Shown piece by piece: positions 19,815 through 31,563 of a stretch of 64,000 nt of DNA. A model generated the notes under the pieces. The model did no database searches. It saw nothing but the letters and a program-made list of their open reading frames with translations, and had not been told where the DNA came from. The stretch is from Wurfbainia villosa (Eukaryota; Streptophyta; Magnoliopsida; Zingiberales; Zingiberaceae). The stretch is from contig CM045987.1 in NCBI GenBank assembly GCA_025175895.1, positions 109,419,040 through 109,483,039 of the forward strand, given 5' to 3'. Both the position numbers and the translations under genes were made by a program. Each line of letters starts with the position of its first letter. Positions within the stretch are counted from its first letter, which is position 1.

Positions 19815-22128
19815 TGTTGGAAATGTGCTAATCCTCGGAATGCTCATCGGCTCCCATGTCCCCAGATTAAAATTTTCACTAATGAAAACTAATCCGGATG
19901 GGATGAGTTTCCTACGCACAACCAATTCGTCATCGTGCTAACGACATGAGCGATCGCTTGAACAAACTAGTTGTTCAAGCAACACAACTCTTCTAGTCGG
20001 TTAGCCGCGAAAGAGACGACGGACGGATCGCCGGTTTTTATGTTTATCTTCAGGGTCCAATGATTATACAAATACATACAAATATAAACTAGTATAATCA
20101 ACACATACTAACATAAAGAACATAAGCTAGCATAACAATAAGAACATGCAAAGATCAATAATAAAAGTTGTAAAACTTTTATACCTCTCGATCTTCTATC
20201 GTATGTCCTATCCTCCTTGTAGACTTCGTGTGGGCGAAGATCCTCCACAAGTTGAAGCTTCCTAGATCTTCTTCAATCCAAGAAAGAAGAACTCTCCTTC
20301 CCTTCTTGCTTGAGCCAACCACTAATCCACAAAGGATTGATGCCGCCGGCCCCAAGAATAGAGAGAACAAAATGGAAACAAAACTCATCTCTTATCTAGA
20401 ACCAACCATCAAGCTCCAAGCATGATGTTTGTCGCCGGCCCAAAGAGAACAAAAGGATTGCCAACCAACCTTGAAGAAGGTTGCTGCCGGCCAAGAGAAG
20501 AGGAGAGGATGCTCCGGCCATGAGAGGAAGATGAGAAGCTTCTCCCTTCCCTCCTTGCCGCTGGCCACATCCCATAGGACATGGGCGCCGCCCAACCATT
20601 AGGATTCTAAACCCTAATGGTTGCCGCCCATGCATTAGGATTCTCAACCCCAATCTTGCCGCCCATGCATTAGGGTTCTCAACCCTAATTCTTGCCGCCC
20701 ATGGTCTCTCCAAAACCCTAATCCTTGGCCTTAACTTGCCGCCCAAGCCAAGAAGCTCTATTTATAGAGTTAGGCTTAAGCCTTGTTTTAATCTCCACCG
20801 TCGGTTCTAGGGTTTTAATCTCAACCGTCGGATCTAGGGATTTAATCTCAATCGTCGATTCTAGGGATTTAATCTCAACCATCGGTTCTAGGGATTTAAT
20901 CCCAACCGTCGGATCTAGAGATTTAATCTCAACCGTTGGTTCTAGAGATTTAATCTCCATCGTCGGTTCTAGGGATTTAATCCCAACTATCGGATCTAGA
21001 GATTTAATCTCAACCGTCGGTTCTAGAGATTTAATCTCCACCGTCGGTTCTAGGGATTTAATCCCAACCGTCGGATCTAGAGATTTAATCTCAACCGTCG
21101 GATCTAGAGTTTTAATCCCAACCGTCGGATCTAGAGATTTAATCTCAATCGTCGGTTCTAGGGATTTAATCCCAACCGTCGAATCTAGAGATTTGTTTTC
21201 CATCATTTGATCTAGACTTCATGAGGTTTATATTAGGCTACGATAGGGACCATGAGGAGGAGTTGGGTCTTGGCCACCCGATGGATCGGAACCACACAAA
21301 CTTGATCCATTAATGATGTTCCATTCCACTAGAGGATCATCATTGAATTACCTCACCAACCCCTATAAATTAATATGGGCTCCATATATTATTTGTACAT
21401 CCATCTCCCTGTGTTTAAGATATCGAATGTCCGTCAATTGATTGATTTACTGATCATCAATCAATTAACATCTAACTCCTCGAGTAGTACCACTCAACCT
21501 TATCATCATGTTGACTAAGTCAACCTGCAGGGTTTACATGATGAACCTTATGAGCTCCTCAAGGGGACATCATCAACCTAATATATAGGACACGGTTTCC
21601 TCCTATAATCAATGGCACACCATGTAAATAATATCATTTCCCAACTTACCGAGCATATTGATTTAATCCATAGAAATCTCACCCTTTGGTAACTCAAAGA
21701 AATAAATACTAAGTACATGTGCCTGTTATTATATCGGGATTAAGAGCATGTACAACATAATATCCGAGGTCCGATTCAATTATGTAGTCAGCAATAAATT
21801 GAATCACCTCTATGTCGGTCCTGCTCAATACACCTAAGTGTACTAGTGTAACTCTATGTTCAAGTCAAAACAATACCAAGCTACACTACAACCATACCAA
21901 TGGTTTGTCCAAAACCATCTTGGTTGTGAGCCTCTACTTATACTCTACAAGGGACTGATAACATGATCTTCTGTGCCACACCCAAGCACCATGTTATCTA
22001 CAATGTAAAGTATTAGACAATATGCACACATATAATAAATATAAAGTGCAAACAATGATCATGTGATTCTTATTTCAAAATAAAAATGTTCATACAAAAG
22101 AGGTAAGCTTTCAGTATACATCCCAACA
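19815..22128 (-). repeat. C1 5' LTR, enlarged by a minisatellite
   Basis: 2314 bp, plus-strand start TGTTGGAAATG, end CATCCCAACA. The right half is collinear with the other C LTRs. The left edge is a diverged variant (TGTTGG instead of TGAAGG). The extra length over C3 (about 1.86 kb) is mainly the 27-bp repeat array 20791-21195. A minus-strand TATAAATAG-type box is near 20758-20765. Confidence 0.88.
20791..21195. repeat. 27-bp minisatellite, 15 units, in C1 LTR
   Basis: The unit resembles AACCGTCGGATCTAGAGATT plus TTAATCTC. About 15 imperfect tandem copies give 405 bp. Other C LTRs hold only about 3-5 (25800-25915, 30535-30625, 37395-37475, 42215-42330). Because 27 is divisible by 3, the array creates long periodic frames on both strands; these are not genes. 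Confidence 0.9.
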
Positions 22129-22638
22129 CAGACATGATTAGAGGCTCCTGTATCTACACATCAGGTACCGATAGATATCATCGCTAACCATGTTTCAACG
22201 ACTAGACCAAAGGATATACCTTTGTTCTGCTTCCAATTGGGACAGTCCTTCTTCCAATGTTCATCCGGCTTGAAAGTGAAGTACTTGCCTTTCGGCTTCT
22301 TCACTCCTCCCTGAGATCCTCCCACCAGCTTTGCTCCACCTTGTTTCTTCTTCTTCTTGCCTTTCGGCATAGAAGTAGAAACCTTCTAAGCAACCATGGC
22401 CTGAGCCTGAGTAAAATATTCTGCCGACTGGAGAATGATATCAACCTAGGTTTCCCCATCGATCTCAGCTCCAGGGACTTCCACCTCATTTGCAGGCTTA
22501 GGAGGACACTCTTCGAAGAGTACATACTTGTACTCCTCAGCAGTTGAGACAATATCAAGATTCCTTTTTCCAATCAACATAATTATGTACAGTAAGTTTA
22601 TTTTCCTTTAGTATTACAGCAAGTGAACTGAAAGTCAT
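22129..22638 (-). pseudogene. gag: C2 gag and protease start, internally deleted
   Basis: ATG at 22638. N-terminal residues of the C gag are followed by at least two internal deletions (near 22440 and 22492), then the Lys-rich segment MPKGKKKKKQGGAK and a degenerate zinc knuckle (YFTFKPDEHWKKDC, with the second Cys replaced by Phe). The region 22140-22190 corresponds to the start of protease. A frameshift also separates N- and C-terminal parts. The gene is dead, with a pattern of loss like C1 but with different breakpoints. Confidence 0.78.
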
Positions 22639-23680
22639 TTTTGAAAAACCTAAGAATCACATAGATCAAAACTCTAGATTTTAAAAAATTATTGATTCCT
22701 CAAACAATAAAATTTTAAAATCAACCAACACCGTAAAACACCGAGAATATCGTATGCCACGATCGTGTAGACGTATACTAATTCTACATTTGTAAGAGGA
22801 GGTTTTACCCATTAATTTTACTATCTTGTCAACCTAACTTTTTGACAAATAAAATTAATAGTTGGTTTCTCTTCGGCCCTACAAATAAAAACAGTGACTC
22901 CGATGGGGAGGATACTTATATTTGTATCTAAGTGTTCACCATTACTCGGTACCAAGGCAATTATCTTGGGTTATGTGCCTTCCGATGGGGAAGTACACAC
23001 GCTCCTTAATAATTTCCTATAACCATATTCGACCTTATGATCCTCAAACAAACTCATCCGATGGGGAGGAAGGCACTCAGAGCTGACGCGCAAGTTTGTT
23101 TGCATCACATGTCAAATCGTAATGGAGGCCGTGGGTATTTATAAAAATATCCCTCTCCCACTTAGTAATTTGAAATTGAGGAATTTTCTAGCCTACGACA
23201 TGCATATCAAACAATAAGCAATAAATATGAAAAATAAATATTTTCCAACTATTATGGCTTTTGTCTTCAATATGTCTCCTGTCGTATCGCCATCTCGTCC
23301 GCTCCTCGTACGCCATGTACAAGCCATCCGGAGATCCGAGACGAGAAAAAAATATTTTAATTTACATCCATCGATCCTATACTCCACGAGGGAGTGTACA
23401 TGAAATCTAGATCGAAAGTAAACTAAAATAGAAAGAGTGGCTAAACAATGTCGTATCTAATTTACAAAAATTAAATACTAGCCTCGTCAACCCCGAGGAC
23501 TCAACAAAATATACAATTACACACATACAATCACATACACACATATGGCCATAATAGTTGGATCTTATGCCTGCAACCAAAGAGTTAACCTACGCATATC
23601 CTACTATTATCCGGCACATATAATATATGAAAAGTGCATAAAAGTAATCGAATCCTAAACACACAAAATCGAAAACCGTG
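22639..23680 (-). other. C2 leader
   Basis: Third copy of the roughly 1-kb C leader. No coding frame. Confidence 0.75.
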
Positions 23681-23692
23681 GCTCTGATACCA
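23681..23692 (-). other. Primer-binding site of C2
   Basis: Minus-strand TGGTATCAGAGC, 2 nt from the LTR. Confidence 0.88.
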
Positions 23693-24512
23693 CTTGTAAG
23701 GTTTTTGTCCCGGAACCGAAGCTCTTATTCCACATGAAGGTGGAGAAACTTCGCTTCCCACTTCAACTTGGTCGCTTGTTCATGGCGATCCCATCAACGT
23801 CCCTGGATTAAAATAATTTAATCCTAGACAAAAGGTATCACTCAAGCAACCGTTTCATCGTCGTGTTATTCGATTAAAGTAGTCACTTGAACAAACTTGT
23901 TGTTCAAGCAACCAACCTCTATTCTATGAATAGCCGCGAAATAGACGATGTACGGATCGTCGGCTTTTGTGTTTATGTTCGGGGTCCAAGTATATTTAAC
24001 TACATACATAAAGTAAGCAATCACATACAACATGCATATAATTGAAAAACAATTATAGACATAATACAAAAGAACACTAATCAAAATAAACAAGATTATA
24101 CCTCTTGATCTTCTATTGTATGTCGTTCCTCCTTTTGGACGTCGTGTGGGTGACGATCTTCCAAAAATTGAAGCCTCCTAGATCACCAATCTTCCTTTCC
24201 TTGTTCACTCCGAACAAAGGAAGATCATAAAACAAAACTCTTCTTCCTATATAGAACCGGCCACCAAGTCAATAGACTCGATGTTGCCACCGGCCAAGGA
24301 AGAAAATATGGAGTATGGTAACCGGCCAAAGGAGAATCAATGAGAGCATGGGCGTCCGCCAACACTTGGAGAAGAGAAAAGAAACCAACCCTTCACCTTG
24401 TAGCCGCCCAAAACCCTAACCCTAGCTCTCCTAATTTTCGGCCAAAGGAGAGGGGAAGAAGGATAGGTTGAGCACCGGCCAAAGTAGAGGGAAGTAGGAT
24501 AGGTGCCGGCAA

Positions 24513-24517
24513 CACCT
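24513..24517. repeat. Target-site duplication CACCT, left of sB
   Basis: Repeated at 25601-25605. Confidence 0.9.
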
Positions 24518-25600
24518 TGTTGGATCGAGAAGCGTCGCTAGAGGGGGGGGTGAATAGCGATCGTAAATCTTTTCTTTTTCGTTCGTTCAATACGCAAAGT
24601 AAGCACAGCGGAAAATAAATGAACACGTTTATTTTACTTGGTTCACAACCCAGCGGTTGCTACTCCAAGGCCCTATCGGTCCTAGACCGCGTACGGAGGG
24701 CAAAGCACTAAAACGTCTCCTCCTCGTTGGAGGTAGGAGACAACGATTACAAAAACCGAATATACGAGGATGAGGCAACAAGCCTACCTCACCTCGTTAT
24801 GAAGATAAAAATACAGAATATAATATCAAAAATATTACTTGAATCTGCTGCCGACGAAGAAGATCAAAACTTGGCGTCGCGTCGGCGTTATGACGGTGTT
24901 GAAGCGTTGGCGTTGTAGGAGCACTTGATGAATAATTGATGTTCTTTGGAGATGAATCCTCCCCTCCTTTTATAGACTTTAGCCTCTGAATTTGTCTCCT
25001 ATTTCTTTGGAACGGATCATGAATTTTTCCAAATTTTTATCGCGAAGTGGCCGCGTCAAACGTTATCCGTTTTGACCTAGCGCAAATAAATCGCCATCGA
25101 TCGTGATGCCTCTCATCGATCGATGATGACGATCGACGATGCATCTCATCGATCGGCGATAACGATCGCTTGCCCAATGTCCGGCGATCTGCCCGGCTGC
25201 CACTTCCCTGCAGTAAGAGATTAGCTCGGAAAATGATAAATACGACGGTTTCTAACCGTCCGATCTCGACCTAGACCTTCCACAGGAAGTCTTAGTCGAA
25301 TCGTCGCCTACGGTCGTCCCCGTAAAGAGGACACGACCTTACAATCTCTCACTCACACGAGCTTACCTCGATAGTAGCTCTTGCTTCCGGCCTTCCACTC
25401 GATTCCTTCGGCTCCCTCCGAATTCACTCAAGTGTCGCCCGACCACCACGGCTTCCTCCGGGTGTCGCTAGCCTTCAGCTCCAGCTTTAGTACTTTTCTG
25501 CACACTTGATTTAGCTCGTGAGATAACAATATAAACTTAACTTTGTGTCTTTGCCATAATCAAAACATAGGTTCGATTATCTAGTGCCCCTGCACCAACA
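24518..25600 (-). mobile_element. sB: solo LTR of family B
   Basis: 1083 bp from TGTTGGATCG to GCACCAACA on the plus strand, the reverse of a B LTR, with perfect CACCT on both sides and no internal sequence. This is the standard product of unequal recombination between two LTRs of one element. Minus-strand TATAAAA at 24968-24974. The block 25080-25200 is rich in GATCGATCG. Confidence 0.93.
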
Positions 25601-25605
25601 CACCT
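25601..25605. repeat. Target-site duplication CACCT, right of sB
   Basis: Second copy of 24513-24517. The C2 LTR resumes after it. Confidence 0.9.
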
Positions 25606-26831
25606 TAGGAAGAAGAAGAAAGGAGCTTCTCCTCTTGTTGCCGCCTACTCCAACACACAAAACCCTAGCCGCCCAAACACAATCCTAACCTAATTAGGAT
25701 TCCTTGCCGCCCAAGGGAAGCAAACCCTAATCCCCTTCCATCATCTTGCCGCCCAAGCCATAAGCCTCTATTTATAGAGTTGGGCTCAAGCCTCCTTTTA
25801 ATCTCCACCATTGGTTGTAGGGATTTAATTTCAACCGTCGGATCTAGAGATTTAATCTCAACCGTCGGATCTAGAGATTTAATCTCTACCGTTGGATCTA
25901 GAGTTTTGTTTTCATCCATTGGATCTAAGCTTCATGAGGTATTAATAGGCTACAATAGGGACTATGAGGAGGAGTTGGATCTTGTCCACCCAATGGATCA
26001 AGCTCACATAAAGTCCGATCCATTAATGATTATCCATTCCACTAGAGGATTATCATTGATCTACCTCACCAACCCCCATAAGTTAATATGGGCTCCATAT
26101 ATTATATGTACATTTTCTCCCCGTGTTTAAGATCTCGAATTTCCATCGATTAATTAATTTACTGACCATTAATTAATCAACATCTAACTCCATGAGTAGT
26201 ACCACTCAACCTTTTCATCATGCCGGACCAAGTCCACCTGTAGGGTTTACATGATGAACCTTATGAGCTCCTCAAGGGGACATCATCATCCTGATATATA
26301 GGACACGGTTTCCTCCTATAATCAACGGCACACCATATAAATAATATCATTTCCCTACTTACCGAGCCTATCGATTTAATCTATAAATCTCGCCCATTGG
26401 CAAATCAAAGAAATGAATACTAAGTATATGTTTCCGTTATTATATTGGGATTAAGAGCATGTACAATATAATATCTGAGGTCCGATTCGATTATGTAGTC
26501 AGCAATAAATCGAATCACCTCTAAGTCGGTCCTGCTCAATACACACAAAGTGCACTAGTGTGATTCTATGGTCAAGACAAACCAATACCAAATCACACTA
26601 CATCCATACCAATGGTTTGTCCAAAGTCATCTCGGTTGTGAGCCTTTACTTATACTTTACAAGGAGCCGATAACATGATCTCCCGTGTGACACCACACAC
26701 TATGTTATCTACAATGTAATGTATTAGACAATATGCATAACCATAAATATGCAAACAATGATCATGTGATTCTTATTTCAAAAATAAAGATGTTCATACA
26801 AAAGATAGACTTTTCAGTATACATCCCAACA

Positions 26832-26971
26832 GGTGTCGCTAGCCTTCAGCCCCAGCTTTAGTACTTTTCTGCACAATCGATTTAGCTCGTGATATAACGA
26901 TATGATCTTAACCTTGTATTGTTTGTTATAATCAAAACTTAGGTTCGACTTAGGTGCCCATTGCACCAACA
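26832..26971 (-). mobile_element. Bx: first 140 bp of a B-family 5' LTR
   Basis: The reverse complement begins TGTTGGTGCAATGGG and matches the first 140 bp of B LTRs. Its terminus abuts B2 gag at 26972. The simplest explanation is a minus-strand B element inserted into B2 gag and later split by C2. The rest would lie left of the window. Duplication candidate acgat (26972-26976). Confidence 0.7.
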
Positions 26972-27970
26972 ACGATCTCAGTCGAGAAAGGTGTAGCGTT
27001 GTTTATAGGACGAAGACGAAAAGCAAAGAGCAAGATACCTCATGAAGAAGAAGAATCCGAATTGGAAGGTGAATCCGAATCGGAATCCAAAGAGGAGATG
27101 AAGGCTGAACTAGTCAATCTAGTTCGGAGAATCATCAAAAATAAAAGGAAGCAATTGAAGAGCAAGAAACCCCCACAAACATACACATGCTATGGGTGCA
27201 ACAAGAAGGGGCATTATATGTCAGACTGCCCAAAAATAAAGCCAAAACTCAAGCAACCAAAGAAAGCATTTCAAGTGACATGGGAGGAACAAAAAGATCA
27301 AGACGATGACTTAGCATTCATGGCAAAGTCGGTAGAGTTCGAGTTCGAGTCCGAAGCCGACTATGAATCCAACTTCGACTCCGACCCTGAGGATGAATTC
27401 GAGTCAAGACACAAAGCTGGATCAAAAGAAAAGATTAAGGTAAGTCGCTCATTATTTGAAAACTTATATCATGCAATTAAGTTGCTAAATAGAAAATTAA
27501 CTAAGTCTGATTCTAGAGTTGAGTCATTACTTGAGGAGGTTGAAACCCTCAAGCAAGAGGCTACTCTAACCTCTTCAACTAGTCAAGTTCAAGAGGGAAA
27601 CTCAACTCAAGTTGAAAAACTTAAGGAGGAGATTTCTCTCATGAAAGGACGAGTTCAAGAGGTCGAGGCCAGGTTGGAAAGGTCCACGTTGGGATCCAAG
27701 AATCTTAACCAACTACTTGGAACTCAAAGAGTCATGTATAACAAAGTCGGACTCGAATTTAGGTCAATGGCTACGAACAAATCGTACATGTCTATTGTGA
27801 ATCATAGTCATCAAAGAATCCAAGCATGGGTCCCAAAAATTTTATTAAATTCACATATAAGGACTAATAAGTATTAGATTCCCCAGGATCAAGTCCACTA
27901 TGTGGATAGACCAAATTGGTTCAATGGTCCAGGGGGAGCTAGTACTAAAATTGTGTACCCACTCTCTTAG
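26972..27970 (+). pseudogene. gag: B2 gag, C-terminal part
   Basis: Open from the Bx junction (T-I-S-V-E-K) to TAG 27875-27877, about 302 codons. Order: acidic Glu/Ser region, zinc knuckle CYGCNKKGHYMSDC, acidic blocks, coiled-coil-like segment rich in Leu/Glu/Lys, then AWVPK. After the TAG the same frame stays similar to B1 down to TAG 27968-27970. The TAG follows N-K-Y and precedes I-P, exactly where B1 has its TAG 4022. The capsid half is missing, so the gene is broken, but the remaining part is well kept. Confidence 0.87.
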
Positions 27971-28448
27971 AATCTTTGCATGTTTACATCTTTCTTTTAA
28001 ATTCTAGAATGGTTAGATAGGACCAATAGTTAGTCAACCTTGATAACATAGTATCAGAATGCGGCGAGATGATAATACATTAGGGAAACAATGTCTGTTG
28101 TATTCGAGCTAGATAAGGTGTATCTAGTTTGGTGCACTTGGTTGAGTTGAACTAGCTGAAACTACCTCACCGTATCCTAAACTAGTTAGACCAAGAAATG
28201 ATCTTAAGTGACTCAAGTAATCAATTTCTTGAATTTAGCTTTGTCTAAGGAAGTGGTAATTGTTCCGATCAAAGAAGGCCCCTGTGCCTCGCCACGACCT
28301 GAAAGCTAATTTCTTGAAAAGCTTACTTGATGAACTAAGGGTTAAATCCGAATCTAACCCAAGGTTGACTAACTTTAATCAAGTTAAAATCATCTCACAA
28401 AACATACAAGGCAAACACATTTTTGAGACACATAGAATGGGTGAGATG
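27971..28448 (+). promoter_or_regulatory. B2 gag-pol linker
   Basis: Collinear with 4118-4624 of B1. The cloverleaf-like fold is at about 28055-28176, with the inner arms CTAGATA/TATCTAG unchanged. It ends in the hairpin 28391-28448. It is not followed by pol. Confidence 0.6.
28391..28448 (+). other. CATCTCAC...GTGAGATG hairpin, B2
   Basis: Arms 28391-28398 and 28441-28448, 42-nt loop. Left flank is of linker type (AATCCGAATCTAAC shared with B1). Right flank GTTAAGGAT is closer to the 3'-spacer copy (GTTAGGAC) than to the linker copy. Confidence 0.65.
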
Positions 28449-28988
28449 TTAAGGATAATTGAAATACACTTAACATAACTTTTTCAAAATGCTACCTATT
28501 TTCTCAACTATTGTAATTAACGAATATTTACAACGCTCTAGGCCAAAGTTTAGCGCCCCCTACATCTCTTATACTTCATATATTTGACTAAGGGGGAGAG
28601 CAAACTAACCCTAAGGATTATATTACAAACCTTTAAATTATTGGTATAGAGGAACACATCTCAAACCAATCTATCTAACTACTGCTAAATGCATGCTTGG
28701 GCTCATAGGTGATTTATCTTTAATAATTTAAGACGCATGTTGTTTTTAAACTTCTATTTTATATAAACACCCCCAATTTTTTTCTATTTATGGCAAAAGT
28801 GGGAGAAGAGCAAAAGTTAAGGGGGAGTAACACAAAATTTATTTTTAAAATTAAAGTATCTCTTTCAAAACTCACCTAGGATTAAGGGGGAGTTTTTAAA
28901 ATAGCATTTATCATTTACTCTACTTGTTTTATACTTTAAATTTTCCTTAACTTTGTGTCTGTTTTCCATAGATAAAAAAAGGGGAGAT
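28449..28988 (+). other. B2 3' spacer and polypurine tract
   Basis: Non-coding, several GGGGGAG strings as in B1. It ends AAAAAAAGGGGAGAT at 28974-28988. Confidence 0.75.
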
Positions 28989-29664
28989 TGTTGGTGCAGG
29001 GGCACCAGATAATCGAACCTAGGTTTTGATTATGACAAGATCCAAAGTTAAGGTCATATTGTTATCTCATAAGCTGAATTAAGTGTGCAAGAAATGATTA
29101 AGCTAAGACGAAGGTCAGCGACGCCCGAAGAATCCCAAGTCAGGAAACCATGGTGGTCGGGCGACACCGGGAGAACTTCGTGGGAGTCGAAGAACCCAGG
29201 TGAAGATCGGAAGTAAAGCGACAGGTCATAAAGGACCAGAGGTAAGCACGAGTGCGAAGAGAGATGGTAAGGTCGTGTCCTCAATACGGGGACAATCATA
29301 GGAGGCAATCCGACTAAGACTTCTAGTGAAAGGTCTAGGTCGAGATCGCACGGTAAGAAACCATCACATTTACTATTTTCCATGCTAACTCTTTGCTGCA
29401 GGGAAGTGGCCAGGCTGGCAGTCGACTGCTAGCTATTGGTAGTCGACTGCTGCACATCAGTCAACTGATGAAGGGCATCAGTCTACTGATGGTGACGAAT
29501 CAACCTTTTGCGCTAAGTCAAAAAGGATAACGTTTGACGCTGCCATTTCATGATAAGATAAGGTGCTACCTCGTGATAAGTTCCAAAAGTTGAGGATCTG
29601 CATCTAGACTTATTGCAAGGCATAAGTCTATAAAAGGAGGGGAGGACACCAACCAAAAAATCAT

Positions 29665-29669
29665 CAATC
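29665..29669. repeat. Target-site duplication CAATC, left of C3
   Basis: Repeated at 38392-38396. Confidence 0.93.
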
Positions 29670-31531
29670 TGAAGGTAGGAGAAACTTCGCTTCCCCTTTC
29701 AACTCGGTCGCTTGTTCATGGTGATCCCTTCTACCTCCCCGGATATAAAAAAATTATCCTTGACAAGGAGGGATTACCCAAGCTACTGTTTCATCGTCGT
29801 GCTATTCGATTAGAGTGGTCACTTGAACAAACTTGTTGTTCAAGCAACCAACTTCTATTCTACCATTAGCCGCAGAATAGACGATGTACGGATCACCAAT
29901 TTTTGCATTTGTATTCGGGGTCCAAGTAAATTTAACCACAAAACAAAACATACAACATGTGTATAATTGAAAACAATTATAGACATAATACAAAAGAATA
30001 TAAACAAGCATTATACCTCTCGATCTTCTATTGTATGTCCTTCCTCCTTTTGGACGTCGTGTGGGTGACGATCTTCCAAAAGTAGAAGCCTCCTAGATCA
30101 TGATCTTCCTTTCCTTGCTCGCGCCAAACAAGAAGAAGTATAGAAACCAAACTCTTCTCCTTCCTTTAGCCAACCACCAAGCACCAACCTTGATGCTTGC
30201 CGCCGGCCAACAAGAAGAAGAGGTGAGGAAGTGGGCGCCGGCCAAGAGCTCCAAGAAATCAACCTAACCCTTGTTTCCACCGGCCAAGGAGAAGAATAGG
30301 AATAGGTTGAGCGTCGGCCAAGGTGAAGAGAAAAAGGAGGGGCACCGACAACCCTAAGGAAGAAGAAAACCTTCCATAATTGTGGCCACCCAAGACACCT
30401 CCAAAACCTTAGCCACCCACTTCTTTCTTGCCGCCCAAGCCAAGGAAGAAAAACCCTAACCTCTCTAATTATTATCCATGCCCAAGCCTTAAACCCATAT
30501 TTATAGAGTTAGGCTTAAGCCTCCTTTTAATCTCCACCGTCGGTTCTAGAGATTTAATCTCAACCGTCGGATCTAGAGATTAAATCTCAACCGTCGGATC
30601 TAGAGTTTTATTTTTCATCATTGGATCTAGGCTCCATGAGGTTTTAATAGGCTACAATAGGGACCATGAGGAGTTGGATCTTGGCCACCCAATGGGTCAA
30701 GCCCACATAAAGTCTGATCCATTAATGATAATCTATTCCACTAGAGGATTATCATTGATCTACCTCACCAACCCCCATAAATTAATATGGGCTCCATATA
30801 TTATTTGTACATTTATCTCCCCGTGTTTAAGATCTCGAATGTCCATCGATTAATTAATTTACTGACAATTAATCAATCAACATCTAACTCCATGAGTAGT
30901 ACCACTCAACCTTATCATCATGCCGGACCAAGTCTACCTGCAAGGTTTACATGATGAACCTTATGAGCTCCTCAAAACGACATCATCATCCTAATATATA
31001 GGACACGGTTTCCTTCTATAATCAACGACACACCATATAAATCATACCATTTCCCAACTTACCGAGCCTATTGATTTACTCTATAGTTCTCGCCCATTGG
31101 TAAATCAAAGAAATGAATACTAAGTATATGTGCCCGTTATTATATCGGGATTAAGAGCATGTACAATATAATATCTGAGGTCCGATTCGATTATGTAGTC
31201 AACAATGAATCGAATCACCTCTAAGTCGGTCCTGCTCAATACACACAAAGTGTACTAGTGTGATTCTATGGTCAAGACAAACCAATACCAAATCACACTA
31301 CAACCATACCAATAGTTTGTCCAAAGTCATCTCGGTTGTGAGCATTTAATTATACTCTACAAGGAGCTGATAACATGATCTACCATGTGACACTACACAC
31401 CATGTTATCTACAATGTAATGTATGATACAATATGCATTACCATAAATATGCAAACGATGATCAAGTGATTCTTATTTCAAAATAAAGATGTTCATACAA
31501 AAGATAGACTTTTCAGTATACATCCCAACAA
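29670..31531 (-). repeat. C3 3' LTR
   Basis: 1862 bp, plus-strand TGAAGGTAGG to CATCCCAACA. Minus-strand TATA-like box at 30498-30505, three to four 27-bp units at 30535-30625. Confidence 0.92.
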
Positions 31532-31547
31532 TCTCCCACTTATACTA
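31532..31547 (-). other. Polypurine tract of C3
   Basis: Minus-strand AGTATAAGTGGGAGAT next to the LTR. Confidence 0.75.
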
Positions 31548-31563
31548 AAAGACTATGCTATCC

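Larger units (their letters stand above)
16675..22128 (-). mobile_element. C0/C1: fused copia elements of family C
   Basis: In minus orientation: LTR (22128-19815), primer-binding site, leader, shrunken gag (18749-18543), a 22-bp remnant of another LTR end (18542-18521), a second primer-binding site, a second leader, a fuller gag and the start of protease, cut at 16675 by A-out. The simplest reading is a deletion joining C1 gag to the end of the C0 LTR. The right end abuts C2 protease sequence, so C1 probably inserted there (duplication candidate cagac, 22129-22133). Confidence 0.75.
22129..26831 (-). mobile_element. C2: family C copia, 5' part only
   Basis: Minus orientation: LTR 26831-23695 (with solo LTR sB inside), primer-binding site, leader, internally deleted gag and a bit of protease that stops at C1. 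Pol and the 3' LTR are not in the window. The right end lies inside a B-type LTR fragment (26832-26971), so C2 inserted into that LTR (duplication candidate ggtgt, 26832-26836). Confidence 0.8.
23695..26831 (-). repeat. C2 5' LTR, split by a solo LTR
   Basis: Plus-strand start TGTAAGG, end CATCCCAACA. Removing sB and one CACCT leaves about 2.05 kb. It carries about four to five 27-bp units (25800-25915) and a minus-strand TATA region near 25770. Confidence 0.87.

Noticed and set aside
20718..21210. Long periodic frames on both strands (161-162 codons) that look like repeat proteins
   Set aside because: They come from a 27-bp minisatellite in an LTR; both strands are open because the unit is a multiple of three.
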